Part shown: in pieces, positions 7,534 through 17,616 of the stretch
How positions within the stretch are numbered: position 1 is the stretch's first letter
Layout: every line of letters begins with the position of its first letter
NCBI GenBank assembly: GCA_902509905.1
Contig: CABWZI010000007.1
Coordinates: 1 to 64,000 of the forward strand
Source: an uncultured Gammaproteobacteria bacterium
Lineage (GTDB): Bacteria; Pseudomonadota; Gammaproteobacteria; PS1; Pseudothioglobaceae
Length of the DNA stretch: 64,000 bases
Direction: 5' to 3'
Notes under the pieces: generated by a model
Seen by the model: only the letters and a program-made list of their open reading frames with translations
Database searches by the model: none
What the model was told of the DNA's origin: nothing
Made by a program: the position numbers and the translations under genes

Positions 7534-7971
7534 CTAAACCTCTAACAGAAAGGTCACAGGACCATCATTAACTAGTGAGACTTTCATATCAGCACCAAAA
7601 ATTCCAGTCTCAACTCTAAGGCCTGAACTCCTTGTGTTCTCTACAAAGTAGTCGTAAAGACTCTCTGCATCCAGAGGGGGCATAGCAGTTGAAAATCCAG
7701 CTCTGGTTCCATTTTTTGTATCCGCAGCCAAAGTAAACTGAGAAATAATTAAGATTTCCCCATTGATATCCTTGAGACTTAAGTTCATTCTTTGATTTTG
7801 GTCAGGAAATAATCTATAAGAGATAATCTTGTTAATCATCTTATCTGCCATAGGCCTTGTATCTTGTTTCTCTAAACCCAAAAAAACTAATAGGCCTTCT
7901 TCAACTGATCCAACTAACTTTCCATCAACTTTTACCTGTGAGGAGCCTACTCTCTGAATTAAAGCTTTCAT
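7534..7971 (-). CDS. dtd: D-aminoacyl-tRNA deacylase
   Basis: A 145-residue homodimeric enzyme that hydrolyses D-aminoacyl-tRNAs, and Gly-tRNA(Ala) in many bacteria. The family motifs are LIQRVGSSQVKVDG at the N-terminus, the SQFTLAADTKNGTRAGF segment with the catalytic Thr (about residues 76-92), and NDGPVTFLLEV at the C-terminus, which carries the conserved Gly-Pro. Length matches E. coli Dtd (145). It starts 3 bp after glyS ends; placement next to a glycyl-tRNA synthetase subunit fits its proofreading role. Confidence 0.95.
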   Translation of the reverse strand: MKALIQRVGSSQVKVDGKLVGSVEEGLLVFLGLEKQDTRPMADKMINKIISYRLFPDQNQRMNLSLKDINGEILIISQFTLAADTKNGTRAGFSTAMPPLDAESLYDYFVENTRSSGLRVETGIFGADMKVSLVNDGPVTFLLEV

Positions 7972-7974
7972 TGA

Positions 7975-10008
7975 TTATGATGATAGATGTGAAATATCTG
8001 CAACAGAAAGAAATAGATGTCTCACTCTTCTTATGAGGGCCAGCCGAGAGCTTTTAACCTTATCATCCTCAGCATTGACCATTACATTATCAAAGAATGA
8101 ATCAATTGAGTCTTTTAAGTTCAATAAAGATTTCATTATCTCTTTGTAATTCTTGCTGCCTGATAATTCTTTTGTTAGGGATTCAGTTGCCTTATATAGA
8201 ATCTTTTCAGAATCTTCAAGAAGCATATTTGAATTCAATTCTTCTAGCTTCTCGTCTGAGTCTTTCAAGATGTTTGCAATTCTTTTATTCGCCTCAATTA
8301 GACTTTTTGAATCAGCGCTCTGAGTAAATTCATTTAAAGCATCTATCCTGTAATGAAAGTCTAAAGGAGAATCTGGCGAAACTGCCAGAACAGCTTCATA
8401 AATATTTGTATCAATATTGGCGTCTCTGTAGTAGGCTTTGAGTCTATCCATCATAAAGTTATAAATATCACCTGCACACTTTCGATCTACTTCTTTGAGG
8501 TGAAGACTCAAAGCGAAATCAATGAGTGACTTCAAGTTTAACTCTATTTTTGCTTCTAATAAAATTCGGAGCATGCCAAGCGCTGTTCTTCTTAGAGCAT
8601 AAGGGTCTTTAGATCCAGTAGGTCCCTGGCCGATTCCATAAATTCCAGTTAAAGTATCCATCTTATCTGCCAAAGAAACCGCAATTCCTGCATCAGTTGA
8701 GGGCAGACTATCCCCTGCAAATCTTGGCTGATAATGCTCTCTTATTGCAACCGAGACTTCTTTTGATTCACCATCATTAAGAGCATAATAACCACCCATA
8801 ATCCCTTGAAGATCTGCAAACTCCCCGACCATTTCACTCAAGAGATCTGTCTTCGATAATAAGCCAGCTCTCTGTGCAATTTCTTTATCGAATCCAGCCA
8901 AATCTGAGATATTTGAACTAAGTTTTTCAATACGTTTAGCTTTCTGACCCATTGAGCCAAGAGACTTCATAAACATAACACTATTTAAACCAGCTAATCT
9001 TTCTTCCAACTTGATTGCTTTATCTTGATTCCAGAAAAATTCAGAATCAGCCAGCCTAGGATGAATAACTCTTTCATTGCCATCAATAATTGCCTGGATA
9101 TTCGATGATTCAATATTAGCAACAGAAATAAAAAGAGGCAATAATTTTTCCTTACTATCAACCAAATGAAAATATTTTTGGTGGGATTTCATTGCAGAAA
9201 TAATTGCTTCTTGAGGAATATCTAAGAATTTTTTGTCAAAACCCCCTGAGAATGCTCTCGGATACTCAACTAAAGCGCAAACTTCATCAAGAAGAGACTC
9301 ATCGATAACGACCTCAGCATTATTTGTTTTAGCAACTGACAATATTTGGTCTCTTATGAGCTCTTTTCGCTTATTAAAATCAACCAATATCTGAGCCTTC
9401 TGACTCATCAAATTCTCATATTCATTAGCATGTGTGAATTTAAGGATTGAATCCTGAAACCTTAAACCTTTAGACTCTCTTCCGCTTTTAAGCCCCATAA
9501 TATTAGCATTAACGACATCCTTATCTAACATTACGACTAACCAATGCACAGGCCTAACGAATGAGAAGTCTGAGTCACCCCATTTCATTGATCGAGTGAT
9601 TGGTATGTCTTTAATCGACCTTTCGATGATCGATGGAAGAAGATTCTTAATGCTTTGACCGGGCTCCTCTTTAGAATAGAAAAAATACTCTTTTCCTGCA
9701 AGTTCTTTTTTCTCTAGTTCATCAACGCTCACACCACAAGACTTTGCAAAGCCATTGATTGCCATTTCTGGTGATTGAGTTGAAGGCCCTTTCTTTTCAA
9801 TAACTTGATCTTGCTGCTTACTTTGAAGCTCAGAAATAGTAATAGCCAATCGTCTGGGTGTCGCAAACGCTTTAATATTATTAAAGTTAAGATTTAATTT
9901 ATTGAGCTCTTGCTCAAAGTTATCTCTGAGAGAGTTAGATAGCTTTAATAATAGCTTAGGAGGCAATTCCTCAGTGCCAAGTTCTAATAAAAAGTCGTGC
10001 GTTTTCAT
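7975..10008 (-). CDS. glyS: Glycyl-tRNA synthetase beta subunit
   Basis: A 677-residue subunit of the tetrameric (alpha2beta2) glycyl-tRNA synthetase; it binds tRNA(Gly) and carries HD and anticodon-binding-like domains. Typical motifs are FLLELGTEELPPKLL at the N-terminus, KKGPSTQSPE, FVRPVHWLVVMLD near residue 150, HPRLADSEFFW near 316 and GPTGSKDPYALRRTALG near 462. I place the start at ATG 10008; a TTG two codons earlier (10014) is less likely. The alpha subunit gene glyQ lies 13 kb away on the other strand, although the two are usually adjacent. Confidence 0.93.
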   Translation of the reverse strand: MKTHDFLLELGTEELPPKLLLKLSNSLRDNFEQELNKLNLNFNNIKAFATPRRLAITISELQSKQQDQVIEKKGPSTQSPEMAINGFAKSCGVSVDELEKKELAGKEYFFYSKEEPGQSIKNLLPSIIERSIKDIPITRSMKWGDSDFSFVRPVHWLVVMLDKDVVNANIMGLKSGRESKGLRFQDSILKFTHANEYENLMSQKAQILVDFNKRKELIRDQILSVAKTNNAEVVIDESLLDEVCALVEYPRAFSGGFDKKFLDIPQEAIISAMKSHQKYFHLVDSKEKLLPLFISVANIESSNIQAIIDGNERVIHPRLADSEFFWNQDKAIKLEERLAGLNSVMFMKSLGSMGQKAKRIEKLSSNISDLAGFDKEIAQRAGLLSKTDLLSEMVGEFADLQGIMGGYYALNDGESKEVSVAIREHYQPRFAGDSLPSTDAGIAVSLADKMDTLTGIYGIGQGPTGSKDPYALRRTALGMLRILLEAKIELNLKSLIDFALSLHLKEVDRKCAGDIYNFMMDRLKAYYRDANIDTNIYEAVLAVSPDSPLDFHYRIDALNEFTQSADSKSLIEANKRIANILKDSDEKLEELNSNMLLEDSEKILYKATESLTKELSGSKNYKEIMKSLLNLKDSIDSFFDNVMVNAEDDKVKSSRLALIRRVRHLFLSVADISHLSS

Positions 10009-10073
10009 GCCCAATATTTTAGCTTATTGTGTTGAATGTTATTAAGTTTGATTTGGCAAGTATGCTACTTAGC

Positions 10074-11744
10074 TTAATTTACACCAAATATAAAAATAAG
10101 TTCTTTGTCAAAAACTGCCTCATCTGGGGCCGATGGTAGTGGTGATGCCTTGTAAACTGCTCTCCTTATAGAGTCTTTAAATACTTTTGCTTTATTGCTA
10201 TCATCAACATTTGCATTTCGAACATCAACAGCAACAACAGTTCCATCTCTATCCTGAACCACATATACTTCTGCAGTCCAATCGTCTTCAGCGCCCTGAT
10301 AACGCCAGAATGATTTAACTCTTGCAGCAATATTACTCACATATGCTGATTTCAAAGTATTCAATTGATCTTCAATAACTCTAAGCCTTTCTTGATCTTG
10401 TTCAGCCTGAACCTCTTGAGTAAGAAGGCGATTATATTGCTCATTTTCATAAGCAAGCTGTTGTGCAGTCCTCTCAGCCTCTAGCTCATCAAGCCTAATT
10501 CGTTCTTCTTCAGCAAGCCTTTTAGCCTCATCTTTTTCTTTTTCAGCTAACTTAGCTTTTTCTTCCTCAAGCTTTCTCTTCTCTTCAGCTTCTTTTACCT
10601 TTTCTTCTTCAAGCTTTCGCTTCTCTTCTTCTAGCTTACGCTTCTCTTCAGCTTCTTTTGCCCTAGCCTCTTCAGTCTTTCTCTTTTCTTCTGCTTTCTT
10701 AACTTGCTTTGCAACCTCTTGAGCAAGTATTTCTGCCTCTCTGGCTTTCTCTTCAGCTAATTTTTCAGCTTCTTTGACCGCATCCTTAGCCTTCAGCTCT
10801 TCTTCAATACGTTTCTCTTCAGCCTCTTTGGCTAGTATTTCAGCTTCCTTGGCTAGTATTTCAGCTTCCTTGGCTTCTTTTGCAGCTTCTTCTGCTAACA
10901 ATTCAGCTTCCTTGGTCCTAGCTTCCTCTGCCTTGCGTTTCAACTCAGCAAGTCTAGTTTTAACTTCTTCAGCCTTTCTAAGAGCTTCAGCAGCTGCCTT
11001 TTGTTTTTCTGCCTCTAGCACCTGAATTTCAGCCTCTTTTGTTTTAGCTTCTTCTGCGATACGCTTTGCTTCAGCTTCTTTTGCCTTCAACTCTTCAATT
11101 TTTGCCTTGCTTTCAGCTTCAGCTATCTTTTCTACTGCCTCAGAGGCTAATTTTTCTGCCTCTTTTGCTTTCGCCTCCTCTGCTTTTCTCTTCACTTCAG
11201 CAAAGACTTTTTGCGCTTTAGCTTTTAGTGCTTCTTGCTCAGCAACCTTTTGATCCTTCTTTGCTGTCTCAGATCGCTTCTCTTCGTTTTTAAGTTTTTG
11301 TTGCTTCTGTTTTTCGACATCCTTTAGTCGATCCTGTTCAGCTTCAATGATTTCCATATCAATCATTACTGCCTGAACTGGAGCTGCCTGAGATACTGAT
11401 GAAGCCTGCTGTGGAGCATCCCATCTCTCAACGTTAGCATAAAGAAGTCCAAACAGAAGTGCTGCATGCAAAATGACCGCTGCCCAGAACGCTATTGGGT
11501 GTTTCTTTGAAATTTTTACCATCGGTCTCATCATCGTATTGATGAGTCCCAAAATAAAGATAAATAACTTCTTTAAATATTTATAGAGGAAAGCGGAAGC
11601 TTTCCTTAAAAAAACAAGAAACTTTGAGTCGCCAGAAATTTTCTTTTCTTTAGAGATTGTCTGATCATCACTTTCATGAGTTGAGTCAGTTTTTTTAGAA
11701 ACAAGACTTCTAAAAAAATCAGCAATCTTTTTAACAAAATTCAT
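10074..11744 (-). CDS. tolA: TolA, envelope-spanning protein of the Tol-Pal system
   Basis: A 556-residue protein linking the inner-membrane TolQR motor to Pal/TolB at the outer membrane, needed for outer-membrane constriction at division. A charged N-terminal region is followed by one membrane segment at about residues 82-102 (FWAAVILHAALLFGLLYA), a very long Ala/Glu/Lys coiled coil (about 130-470) and a C-terminal domain (about 480-556, AARVKSFWRYQGAEDDW). E. coli TolA is 421 residues, so the helical arm is longer. A 21-bp tandem duplication lies in the coil. It follows tolR by 13 bp. tolB and pal are not in the window. Confidence 0.93.
   Translation of the reverse strand: MNFVKKIADFFRSLVSKKTDSTHESDDQTISKEKKISGDSKFLVFLRKASAFLYKYLKKLFIFILGLINTMMRPMVKISKKHPIAFWAAVILHAALLFGLLYANVERWDAPQQASSVSQAAPVQAVMIDMEIIEAEQDRLKDVEKQKQQKLKNEEKRSETAKKDQKVAEQEALKAKAQKVFAEVKRKAEEAKAKEAEKLASEAVEKIAEAESKAKIEELKAKEAEAKRIAEEAKTKEAEIQVLEAEKQKAAAEALRKAEEVKTRLAELKRKAEEARTKEAELLAEEAAKEAKEAEILAKEAEILAKEAEEKRIEEELKAKDAVKEAEKLAEEKAREAEILAQEVAKQVKKAEEKRKTEEARAKEAEEKRKLEEEKRKLEEEKVKEAEEKRKLEEEKAKLAEKEKDEAKRLAEEERIRLDELEAERTAQQLAYENEQYNRLLTQEVQAEQDQERLRVIEDQLNTLKSAYVSNIAARVKSFWRYQGAEDDWTAEVYVVQDRDGTVVAVDVRNANVDDSNKAKVFKDSIRRAVYKASPLPSAPDEAVFDKELIFIFGVN
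10831..10872 (-). repeat. 21-bp exact tandem duplication inside tolA
   Basis: A 21-bp unit occurs twice back to back (10831-10851 and 10852-10872), adding one seven-residue heptad (AEILAKE type) to the TolA coiled coil. Being exact at the DNA level, it is either recent or prone to slippage. The copy number is a multiple of one heptad, so the coil register is kept. Confidence 0.85.
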
Positions 11745-11757
11745 AAATATAAATCAG

Positions 11758-12210
11758 TTAATTTGGGTTCTCAGTCATAAAGCCAACCTTATCGATCTTG
11801 CTATATTGCTTAAGTATTGCAATGATTTCAATGACTTTTTCGTATTCAACCTTTTTATCACCCCTAACAAATACTTGCATATCAGGGAAGATTTCTTTAC
11901 GAGCAAGAATTTGATTAATGGCCACATTTAATGATACTGGCTCTAAATCCTCAATTTCATCAACGCCTGGGCTCGTCATTGGATTAATGAAATAATTACC
12001 ATCAACATCAACTGAAATTATAGAAGGCTGTTGATCTTGATAATCGACGACATTAGCTGGTGCACTAGGAAGATCCACTTCAACGCCCTGTTCAATAATT
12101 GGAGTAGTCATCATAAAGATCACCAAAAGAACAAGCATTACATCAATGTATGGAACAATATTGATATCTGCATGGATATCTGGCCTAGAACGCTTTGGTA
12201 GCTCTATCAT
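11758..12210 (-). CDS. tolR: TolR, proton-channel subunit of the Tol-Pal system
   Basis: A 150-residue ExbD/TolR protein with one membrane segment near residues 18-38. The functional Asp lies in NIVPYIDVMLVLLVIFMM, and the periplasmic domain ends with the FVRGDKKVEYEKVIEIIAIL motif. It works with TolQ to convert the proton gradient into force on TolA. Its ATG overlaps the TGA of tolQ by 4 bp. The segment after the membrane helix (DLPSAPANVVDYQDQ) is typical of TolR rather than ExbD. Confidence 0.93.
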   Translation of the reverse strand: MIELPKRSRPDIHADINIVPYIDVMLVLLVIFMMTTPIIEQGVEVDLPSAPANVVDYQDQQPSIISVDVDGNYFINPMTSPGVDEIEDLEPVSLNVAINQILARKEIFPDMQVFVRGDKKVEYEKVIEIIAILKQYSKIDKVGFMTENPN

Positions 12211-12878
12211 TTTTGTCTCTGAAGTATTACAAATATTTCCTCAACAAAAGCGGTGTATCTGTTTCCAATGTCTTCGACTTGTGAAACGAGCCTGTTATAA
12301 GCAATCGTTGCTGGTATTGCTGCAAACAGACCAAAAGCTGTCGCAATTAAGGCCTCAGCAATACCCGGCGCAACAACCGCAATCGTAGCCTGCTTCACTG
12401 AAGCAAGACCAATAAATGAGTGCATGATTCCCCAGACAGTTCCAAAGAGACCAATGTAAGGGCTAGAGGAGGCAATCATTGCAAGAATTGATAGGCTAGA
12501 ATCTAATCGATCAATCTCATTGCTAGCAGAGGTATTCATCGCTCTGTATGCTCTCTCAGAGTTCATAATCAGAGACTGGTTAGAGGTTGACTTTGTATGA
12601 GTGAATTCTTTATACCCTGAACCAAAAATATCTTCCATTGCGCTCCAGTCTGAGGCAAGTGGAGGGAGATTTTTATAGAGTTTGTCTAGTTTGTCATTTC
12701 TTTCAAACTCTTCATGGAAAGTGTCAATGTCGCTTGATGCATCCATTAGAATCTTTTTCTTGGACATAATAACTGTCCATGAATAGATCGACATCAGAAC
12801 CAAAATAATCATAACTAGCTGAACAACCAATCCAGCATTAAAGATTAAACCGACGATTGATAAACTATTTTCTTCCAT
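12207..12878 (-). CDS. tolQ: TolQ, motor subunit of the Tol-Pal system
   Basis: A 223-residue MotA/TolQ/ExbB-type protein with three predicted membrane helices (about 12-34, 130-155 and 165-190). Conserved segments include GLFGTVWGIMHSFIGLA and PGIAEALIATAFGLFAAIPA, whose Thr and polar residues line the proton path with TolR. E. coli TolQ is 230 residues. The gene overlaps ybgC by 14 bp and tolR by 4 bp, so the four genes are tightly co-transcribed. Confidence 0.94.
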   Translation of the reverse strand: MEENSLSIVGLIFNAGLVVQLVMIILVLMSIYSWTVIMSKKKILMDASSDIDTFHEEFERNDKLDKLYKNLPPLASDWSAMEDIFGSGYKEFTHTKSTSNQSLIMNSERAYRAMNTSASNEIDRLDSSLSILAMIASSSPYIGLFGTVWGIMHSFIGLASVKQATIAVVAPGIAEALIATAFGLFAAIPATIAYNRLVSQVEDIGNRYTAFVEEIFVILQRQK

Positions 12879-13269
12879 TAAGTTTCTCCATGATTTCTTG
12901 AGGAATAGCGCAAGGTTTTAAATTATTAGTTGAGACAGAAACAACCTTGACTTCCGCCTTAAATAATACCGTATTTTTCTCCAAACTCAGAATTTTCTGA
13001 ACAAAAACTAGACTAGCATTTTTAATTGAATTGATGTTTGTTTGAACTTCAACCATGTCATCTAAATATGCAGGCGATAAATAATCTGCACTCAAAGATT
13101 TAACTACAAAAACTACATTTTTTTGATTGGCTAAAACGCTTTGATCAAAACCAAGATCTCGAAGATACTCAGTCCTTCCCCTTTCTATAAATTTAAGATA
13201 GTTGGCATAAAAAACTACACCACCAGCATCAGTATCTTCGTAATAAACTCTGAATCTCTGCTGGTTCAT
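12865..13269 (-). CDS. ybgC: Acyl-CoA thioesterase YbgC (Tol-Pal associated)
   Basis: A 134-residue hot-dog-fold thioesterase. The YbgC signature [26 protein letters not shown] occupies residues 9-34, with the catalytic Asp in DTDAGG. It hydrolyses acyl-CoA or acyl-ACP thioesters and heads the tol operon in most Proteobacteria, as here. The start ATG overlaps the ruvB stop by 4 bp, giving ruvB-ybgC-tolQ-tolR-tolA as one run. Confidence 0.93.
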   Translation of the reverse strand: MNQQRFRVYYEDTDAGGVVFYANYLKFIERGRTEYLRDLGFDQSVLANQKNVVFVVKSLSADYLSPAYLDDMVEVQTNINSIKNASLVFVQKILSLEKNTVLFKAEVKVVSVSTNNLKPCAIPQEIMEKLNGRK

Positions 13270-14294
13270 TTACTAAATAAATCTTGGTCCTTTGCCTGTC
13301 TGAGCTCACCGAGATGCGAAAAAGCAAGGTCGGTTGCAATTCGGCCTCTTGGCGTCCTCATTATAAAACCTTGCTGAAGAAGGTATGGCTCTATCATATC
13401 TTCTAAGGTACTTCTTTCTTCTCCCAGGGCTGTTGCTAAAGTATCTAAACCTACAGGACCAGCAGAAAATTTTTGAATTATTAAGCTCAAATAATCCCTA
13501 TCGAGTTGCTCGAGTCCTGCCTCATCAACCTTTAAAGCCTCAAGAGCCTCTTTTGCAATCTCAACATTTATGATTCCTTTAGTTTTGACATCTGCAAAAT
13601 CACGGACTCGCCTCAAAAGGCGATTCGCAATTCTTGGCGTTCCTCTAGATCGCTTTGCTATCTCTTCTGAGCCTTGTTTTTCTATCTTTATTTTTAAAAT
13701 AGATGCTGACCTTTCGATAATTTCTTGAAGCTCTTTCATGTTATAAAAAGCTAACCTGTGGACAATTCCAAATCTATCTCTGAGAGGGGATGTAAGCATT
13801 CCAGCTCTAGTAGTTGCTCCAATTAAGGTAAACGGGGGCAATTCAAGTTGAACTGAGTGTGCAGCCACTCCCTCACCAACCAGAATGTCTAACTTAAAAT
13901 CTTCAAGCGCAGGATACAAGATTTCCTCTACGACCGGATTCAGTCTGTGAATTTCATCGATAAAAAGAATGTCATATGGCTCAAGCTTGGTTAGAATAGC
14001 AGCTAAGTCTCCAGAGCGCTCAAGAACAGGACCAGAGGTCTGCTTAATTCCAGCAGCCATTTGATTAGCAATAACATTTGCCAAGGTGGTTTTGCCAAGT
14101 CCAGGAGGTCCATAGATGAGGCAATGATCAAGAACATCTTCACGAGACCTTGCAGCCTCGATGAACAGAGTCATTTGCGATTTGACGTCCTCTTGTCCAA
14201 TGTAATCTGCGAAAGAATTGGGTCTGACTGAGGCAGCCTTGAGATCTTCATTTGACTGATTCTCACCACCAATCAATCTATCCTCTTCTATCAT
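13266..14294 (-). CDS. ruvB: Holliday junction branch migration ATPase RuvB
   Basis: A 342-residue AAA+ motor that drives branch migration with RuvA. Walker [12 protein letters not shown] is at about residues 62-72, Walker [13 protein letters not shown] at about 110-121, and sensor/arginine-finger residues lie in [19 protein letters not shown] near 155-173. The C-terminal winged helix carries [10 protein letters not shown], typical of RuvB. It is divergent from hemA. ruvA is not adjacent, and ruvC is 7 kb away. Confidence 0.96.
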   Translation of the reverse strand: MIEEDRLIGGENQSNEDLKAASVRPNSFADYIGQEDVKSQMTLFIEAARSREDVLDHCLIYGPPGLGKTTLANVIANQMAAGIKQTSGPVLERSGDLAAILTKLEPYDILFIDEIHRLNPVVEEILYPALEDFKLDILVGEGVAAHSVQLELPPFTLIGATTRAGMLTSPLRDRFGIVHRLAFYNMKELQEIIERSASILKIKIEKQGSEEIAKRSRGTPRIANRLLRRVRDFADVKTKGIINVEIAKEALEALKVDEAGLEQLDRDYLSLIIQKFSAGPVGLDTLATALGEERSTLEDMIEPYLLQQGFIMRTPRGRIATDLAFSHLGELRQAKDQDLFSK

Positions 14295-14395
14295 GCAAAT
14301 TATTTAATTAGTTAGATTATGATATGTATTTTAGACCAATCGATACTAAGGTTGATTGTTTATACATAACTAGAAGTTGGACATTGATGCATAAA

Positions 14396-14438
14396 TTGGA
14401 AAGGAATTGAAATGAAAGGTATAATTAATCGATTAATT
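14396..14438 (+). promoter_or_regulatory. hemA promoter with a 16-bp palindrome downstream of -10
   Basis: TTGGAA (14396-14401), an 18-bp spacer and TATAAT (14420-14425) form a good sigma-70 promoter about 30 bp before the hemA ATG. The perfect palindrome AATTAATCGATTAATT (14423-14438) covers the expected transcription start and could be an operator. In AT-rich DNA a palindrome of this length can also arise by chance. Confidence 0.5.
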
Positions 14439-14454
14439 TTTTATCACCTGTTCA

Positions 14455-15723
14455 ATGTCAAATATTGCAGTTCTAAGTATTAGTCATCAATTGGCTCCAG
14501 TGGAAATCAGGGAGAAAGTGGCATTTGCTTCAAGTGAATTACCCACTGCCATATCTAATTTATTATCACTCAGTGATATTAAAGCATGTGTGATATTTTC
14601 AACTTGCAACAGGTCTGAGATTTATGTTTCTCATAATTCTAAAAATATTCGTGATGTCCTATTAAAATTTTTGGCCACCACCCATGCTATTGATCATTTC
14701 TCGCTTGTTGAATATGTTTCATTCTTTGAATCTATCGAGGCCTTGAGTCATATCTCTAAGGTGGCTTGTGGTCTTGAATCATTAGTCCTTGGTGAGCCAC
14801 AAATCCTAGGCCAACTCAAAGACGCATATCAAGTTTCAAAAGCACAAGGAGCTTTAGATAAAGTTCTTGAAAAACTATTCCAACATGTTTTTAAAACGGC
14901 TAAAAAAGTCAGAACAGATACAAATATTGGTTCGTCCCCAATATCTGTAGCTTATTGCGCAGTTAAGCTTAGTGAAAAAATCTTTACTAATTTAGAAAAT
15001 CAAACAGTACTATTGATTGGTGCCGGAGAAATGGTTGAGTTAAGCGCTCAACATCTCAGTAAAAGAGGTGTTAAGGACATGATTTTTGCTAACAGAACTC
15101 TTGAGAATGCTCAGCCAATTGCCATTAAACACAATGCTGAGGCGATTGCTTTGAAAAGTTTATCAGAAAACCTTCATCGCGCTGATATCGTAATCTCATC
15201 TACTGCTGCACCAATTCCAATAATTGGCAAGGGGCTCATAGAAACTGTTCTTCTTCAAAGAAAACATCAGCCTATGCTTCTGATAGATTTAGCGATTCCA
15301 AGAGATATTGAGCCCGAAGTGAATCAACTTGAAGATGTATTTCTCTACACTGTTGATGATTTACAACAGATTGCAAACAGTAATCTTGAAGAAAGACTCA
15401 AAGAAAAAGTTGATGCTGAAAAAATAATCAATTTAAGTAGTATTGAATTCATGGAATGGATCAATAACATTCCTAACGAAGAGGTTATAAAAAATTATAG
15501 AAGACAGGCCAATTTACTTAAGGATGAGTTACTTCAAACCGCAATTAGGAAACTTAAATCTGGCTCAAGTCCAGACCTAGTTGTTGAAGAGCTTGCTGAC
15601 AAACTGACTAATAAATTGTTGCACCAATCCCTAGAAAAAATAAAGAAACCTTCAAAATCTCTATACAGCTCTAAGGTCATAGCCGATAAAGACCCCAACA
15701 AACACTCAAAGATAGAAAGTTAA
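14455..15723 (+). CDS. hemA: Glutamyl-tRNA reductase
   Basis: A 422-residue NADPH enzyme that reduces glutamyl-tRNA(Glu) to glutamate-1-semialdehyde, the first committed step of haem synthesis by the C5 route. The catalytic Cys51 lies in STCNRSEIY, the specificity helix and [13 protein letters not shown] near residue 108 are intact, and the NADPH site [14 protein letters not shown] is near 186. Length matches E. coli HemA (418). Its last base overlaps the prfA start, so the two are co-translated, the usual gammaproteobacterial order. Confidence 0.96.
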   Translation: MSNIAVLSISHQLAPVEIREKVAFASSELPTAISNLLSLSDIKACVIFSTCNRSEIYVSHNSKNIRDVLLKFLATTHAIDHFSLVEYVSFFESIEALSHISKVACGLESLVLGEPQILGQLKDAYQVSKAQGALDKVLEKLFQHVFKTAKKVRTDTNIGSSPISVAYCAVKLSEKIFTNLENQTVLLIGAGEMVELSAQHLSKRGVKDMIFANRTLENAQPIAIKHNAEAIALKSLSENLHRADIVISSTAAPIPIIGKGLIETVLLQRKHQPMLLIDLAIPRDIEPEVNQLEDVFLYTVDDLQQIANSNLEERLKEKVDAEKIINLSSIEFMEWINNIPNEEVIKNYRRQANLLKDELLQTAIRKLKSGSSPDLVVEELADKLTNKLLHQSLEKIKKPSKSLYSSKVIADKDPNKHSKIES

Positions 15724-16811
15724 TGAATCAATCTATTCTTTCTAAGTTAGAGCAATTATCTATGCGCTTAGAAGAAATCAATGCACTTCTATCAGATCAA
15801 TCAGTTGCTGCTGATCAAAATAAATTTAGAGAACTTTCAATTGAGCATTCGCAGCTAACCCCAGTGAATGAAAAATATAAAGAGTACTTAGCGACCTTAG
15901 AAGACATCGAAACTGCAGAAAAATTATTAAACGAGCCAGACGAAGAGATTAAAGAAATGGCTCAGGAGGAGATTTCATCTGGTCAAGAGGTTTTGCAGCA
16001 ATTGGAGCTAGACCTAAAAAAAGCCTTACTGCCAAAAGATCCGAATGACTCAAGAAACATTATTATCGAGATTAGAGCTGGGACGGGAGGCGATGAGGCT
16101 AGTATCTTTTCAGGTGATCTTTATAGAATGTACACTCGTTATGTAGAAAAATCTAAATGGCAGCTTGAGATTCTAAGTTCAAGTGTTGGAGAGCATGGCG
16201 GGTTTAAAGAAATAATTGCAAGGATTAGTGGGACTAATGTTTACTCAAAACTAAAGTTTGAATCTGGTGCTCACCGCGTTCAAAGGGTTCCAGAAACTGA
16301 ATCCCAAGGAAGAGTGCATACATCTGCTTGTACTGTTGCGGTGATGCCAGAAGTTTCAAATATTGAAGAGGTTGATATCAACATGAACGATGTGAGGGTA
16401 GATACTTTTAGAGCTTCAGGGGCTGGCGGTCAGCATGTTAATAAAACAGATTCTGCGGTTAGGGTTACCCATATTCCAACTGGAACAGTTGTTGAATGCC
16501 AAGACGGAAGATCGCAGCACAAAAACAAAGCTCAAGCTCTGTCAGTTCTTGCCTCAAGAATTTTAGACGCACAACAACAGGATCAGCAAAAGGAGCAAGC
16601 CTCTCAAAGAAAAGAGCTTGTTGGAAGTGGCGACAGATCCCAAAGAATTCGGACTTATAACTACCCCCAAGGAAGAGTAACTGATCATCGAATCAATCTG
16701 ACTCTTTACAAACTCAACGAGGTCATGGAAGGTGAATTAGAATCAATAATTGATCCACTTATTATTGAGCAGCAAACCAATCAGTTGACGGAGCTCAACG
16801 CAAGTCTTTAA
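15723..16811 (+). CDS. prfA: Peptide chain release factor 1
   Basis: A 362-residue class I release factor that ends translation at UAA and UAG. The codon-reading tripeptide is Pro-Glu-Thr at residues 190-192, in the PxT form diagnostic of RF1 rather than RF2 (SPF). The catalytic GGQ is at residues 235-237 (SGAGGQHVN). Length matches E. coli (360). prmC, which methylates the GGQ glutamine and usually follows prfA, is not here; the next gene is convergent znuB, whose stop overlaps by 4 bp. Confidence 0.97.
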   Translation: MNQSILSKLEQLSMRLEEINALLSDQSVAADQNKFRELSIEHSQLTPVNEKYKEYLATLEDIETAEKLLNEPDEEIKEMAQEEISSGQEVLQQLELDLKKALLPKDPNDSRNIIIEIRAGTGGDEASIFSGDLYRMYTRYVEKSKWQLEILSSSVGEHGGFKEIIARISGTNVYSKLKFESGAHRVQRVPETESQGRVHTSACTVAVMPEVSNIEEVDINMNDVRVDTFRASGAGGQHVNKTDSAVRVTHIPTGTVVECQDGRSQHKNKAQALSVLASRILDAQQQDQQKEQASQRKELVGSGDRSQRIRTYNYPQGRVTDHRINLTLYKLNEVMEGELESIIDPLIIEQQTNQLTELNASL

Positions 16812-17593
16812 ACCTTTTTTGGTATAAATTGAGCTATAAAAAATATAGCCCCAAGAGTGATTACAATGGTTGGCCCAGTTGCCAGATCAAAATCAATAGA
16901 TAGATAAAGGCCTACGAGAACAGAAAATATAGAGACTATCATAGAAGCAAATATCATTACAACTGGTGAATTTGAAATGACTCTAGCAATTGCCGGAGGG
17001 ATAATTAAGAGTGAGGTTATGAGAAGAACTCCTACAATTTGAACTGATACAGAAACTGCTAGTGCAATCAAAAACATAAATAGAAGATCATAATACAATT
17101 TATTTATACCTTCGGCCTTGGCCAACTCTTCGTTAAGAGTAAGTAATAATAATTTTTTCCAATTAGATACTAGAATTGCGATAACTATGACTGCGACTGA
17201 AAAAATCCAATAGAGATCTTTTGATGTAATTGAGAGAATATCGCCAAAGAGATAAGCAAAATAATCAGTATTTTGATTTCCAATAATTCCAAGAACCACT
17301 ATTCCTAACGAGAGTGATATGTGCGAGAATATTCCAAGAACCGCATCACTTGACCAAAACTCTTTCTGTTGAAGATAAACAATTAGAACTGCAAACAAAA
17401 CGCCAACAATAACTAAGCCTAAGTTAATTCCGAGTCCAGTGGCCAGACCAAGTGCAACCCCTAAAAGAGCACTATGTGAAATTGAGTCAGAGAAATATGA
17501 TAGTCTTTTCCAGATCACAAAACAACCAAGCGATCCTGCAATCAAAGAAACTCCAATCGAAGCAATAATTGCTCGATATATAAAATCATCCAT
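16808..17593 (-). CDS. znuB: ZnuB-like metal ABC transporter permease (ABC-3 family)
   Basis: A 261-residue permease with about seven to eight hydrophobic helices. Conserved segments include FLWKRL-like [21 protein letters not shown] near residue 25 and [15 protein letters not shown] near residue 190, both typical of ZnuB and related Zn/Mn permeases. It imports divalent metal with an ATPase and a periplasmic binding protein, but znuA and znuC are not in the window. It lies 23 bp downstream of fur on the same strand, an unusual pairing. The metal cannot be told from sequence. Confidence 0.9.
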   Translation of the reverse strand: MDDFIYRAIIASIGVSLIAGSLGCFVIWKRLSYFSDSISHSALLGVALGLATGLGINLGLVIVGVLFAVLIVYLQQKEFWSSDAVLGIFSHISLSLGIVVLGIIGNQNTDYFAYLFGDILSITSKDLYWIFSVAVIVIAILVSNWKKLLLLTLNEELAKAEGINKLYYDLLFMFLIALAVSVSVQIVGVLLITSLLIIPPAIARVISNSPVVMIFASMIVSIFSVLVGLYLSIDFDLATGPTIVITLGAIFFIAQFIPKKV

Positions 17594-17616
17594 AATCTAT
17601 AGTATCAACAGCAAGG

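Noticed and set aside
10774-11025. Plus-strand open frame of 83 codons rich in Ser and Ala
   Set aside because: It is the antisense shadow of the Ala/Glu/Lys repeats in tolA; low-complexity composition keeps the opposite strand open.
12146-12388. Plus-strand 80-codon frame across tolR and tolQ
   Set aside because: Antisense to two well-conserved Tol genes, no ribosome site, no family resemblance.
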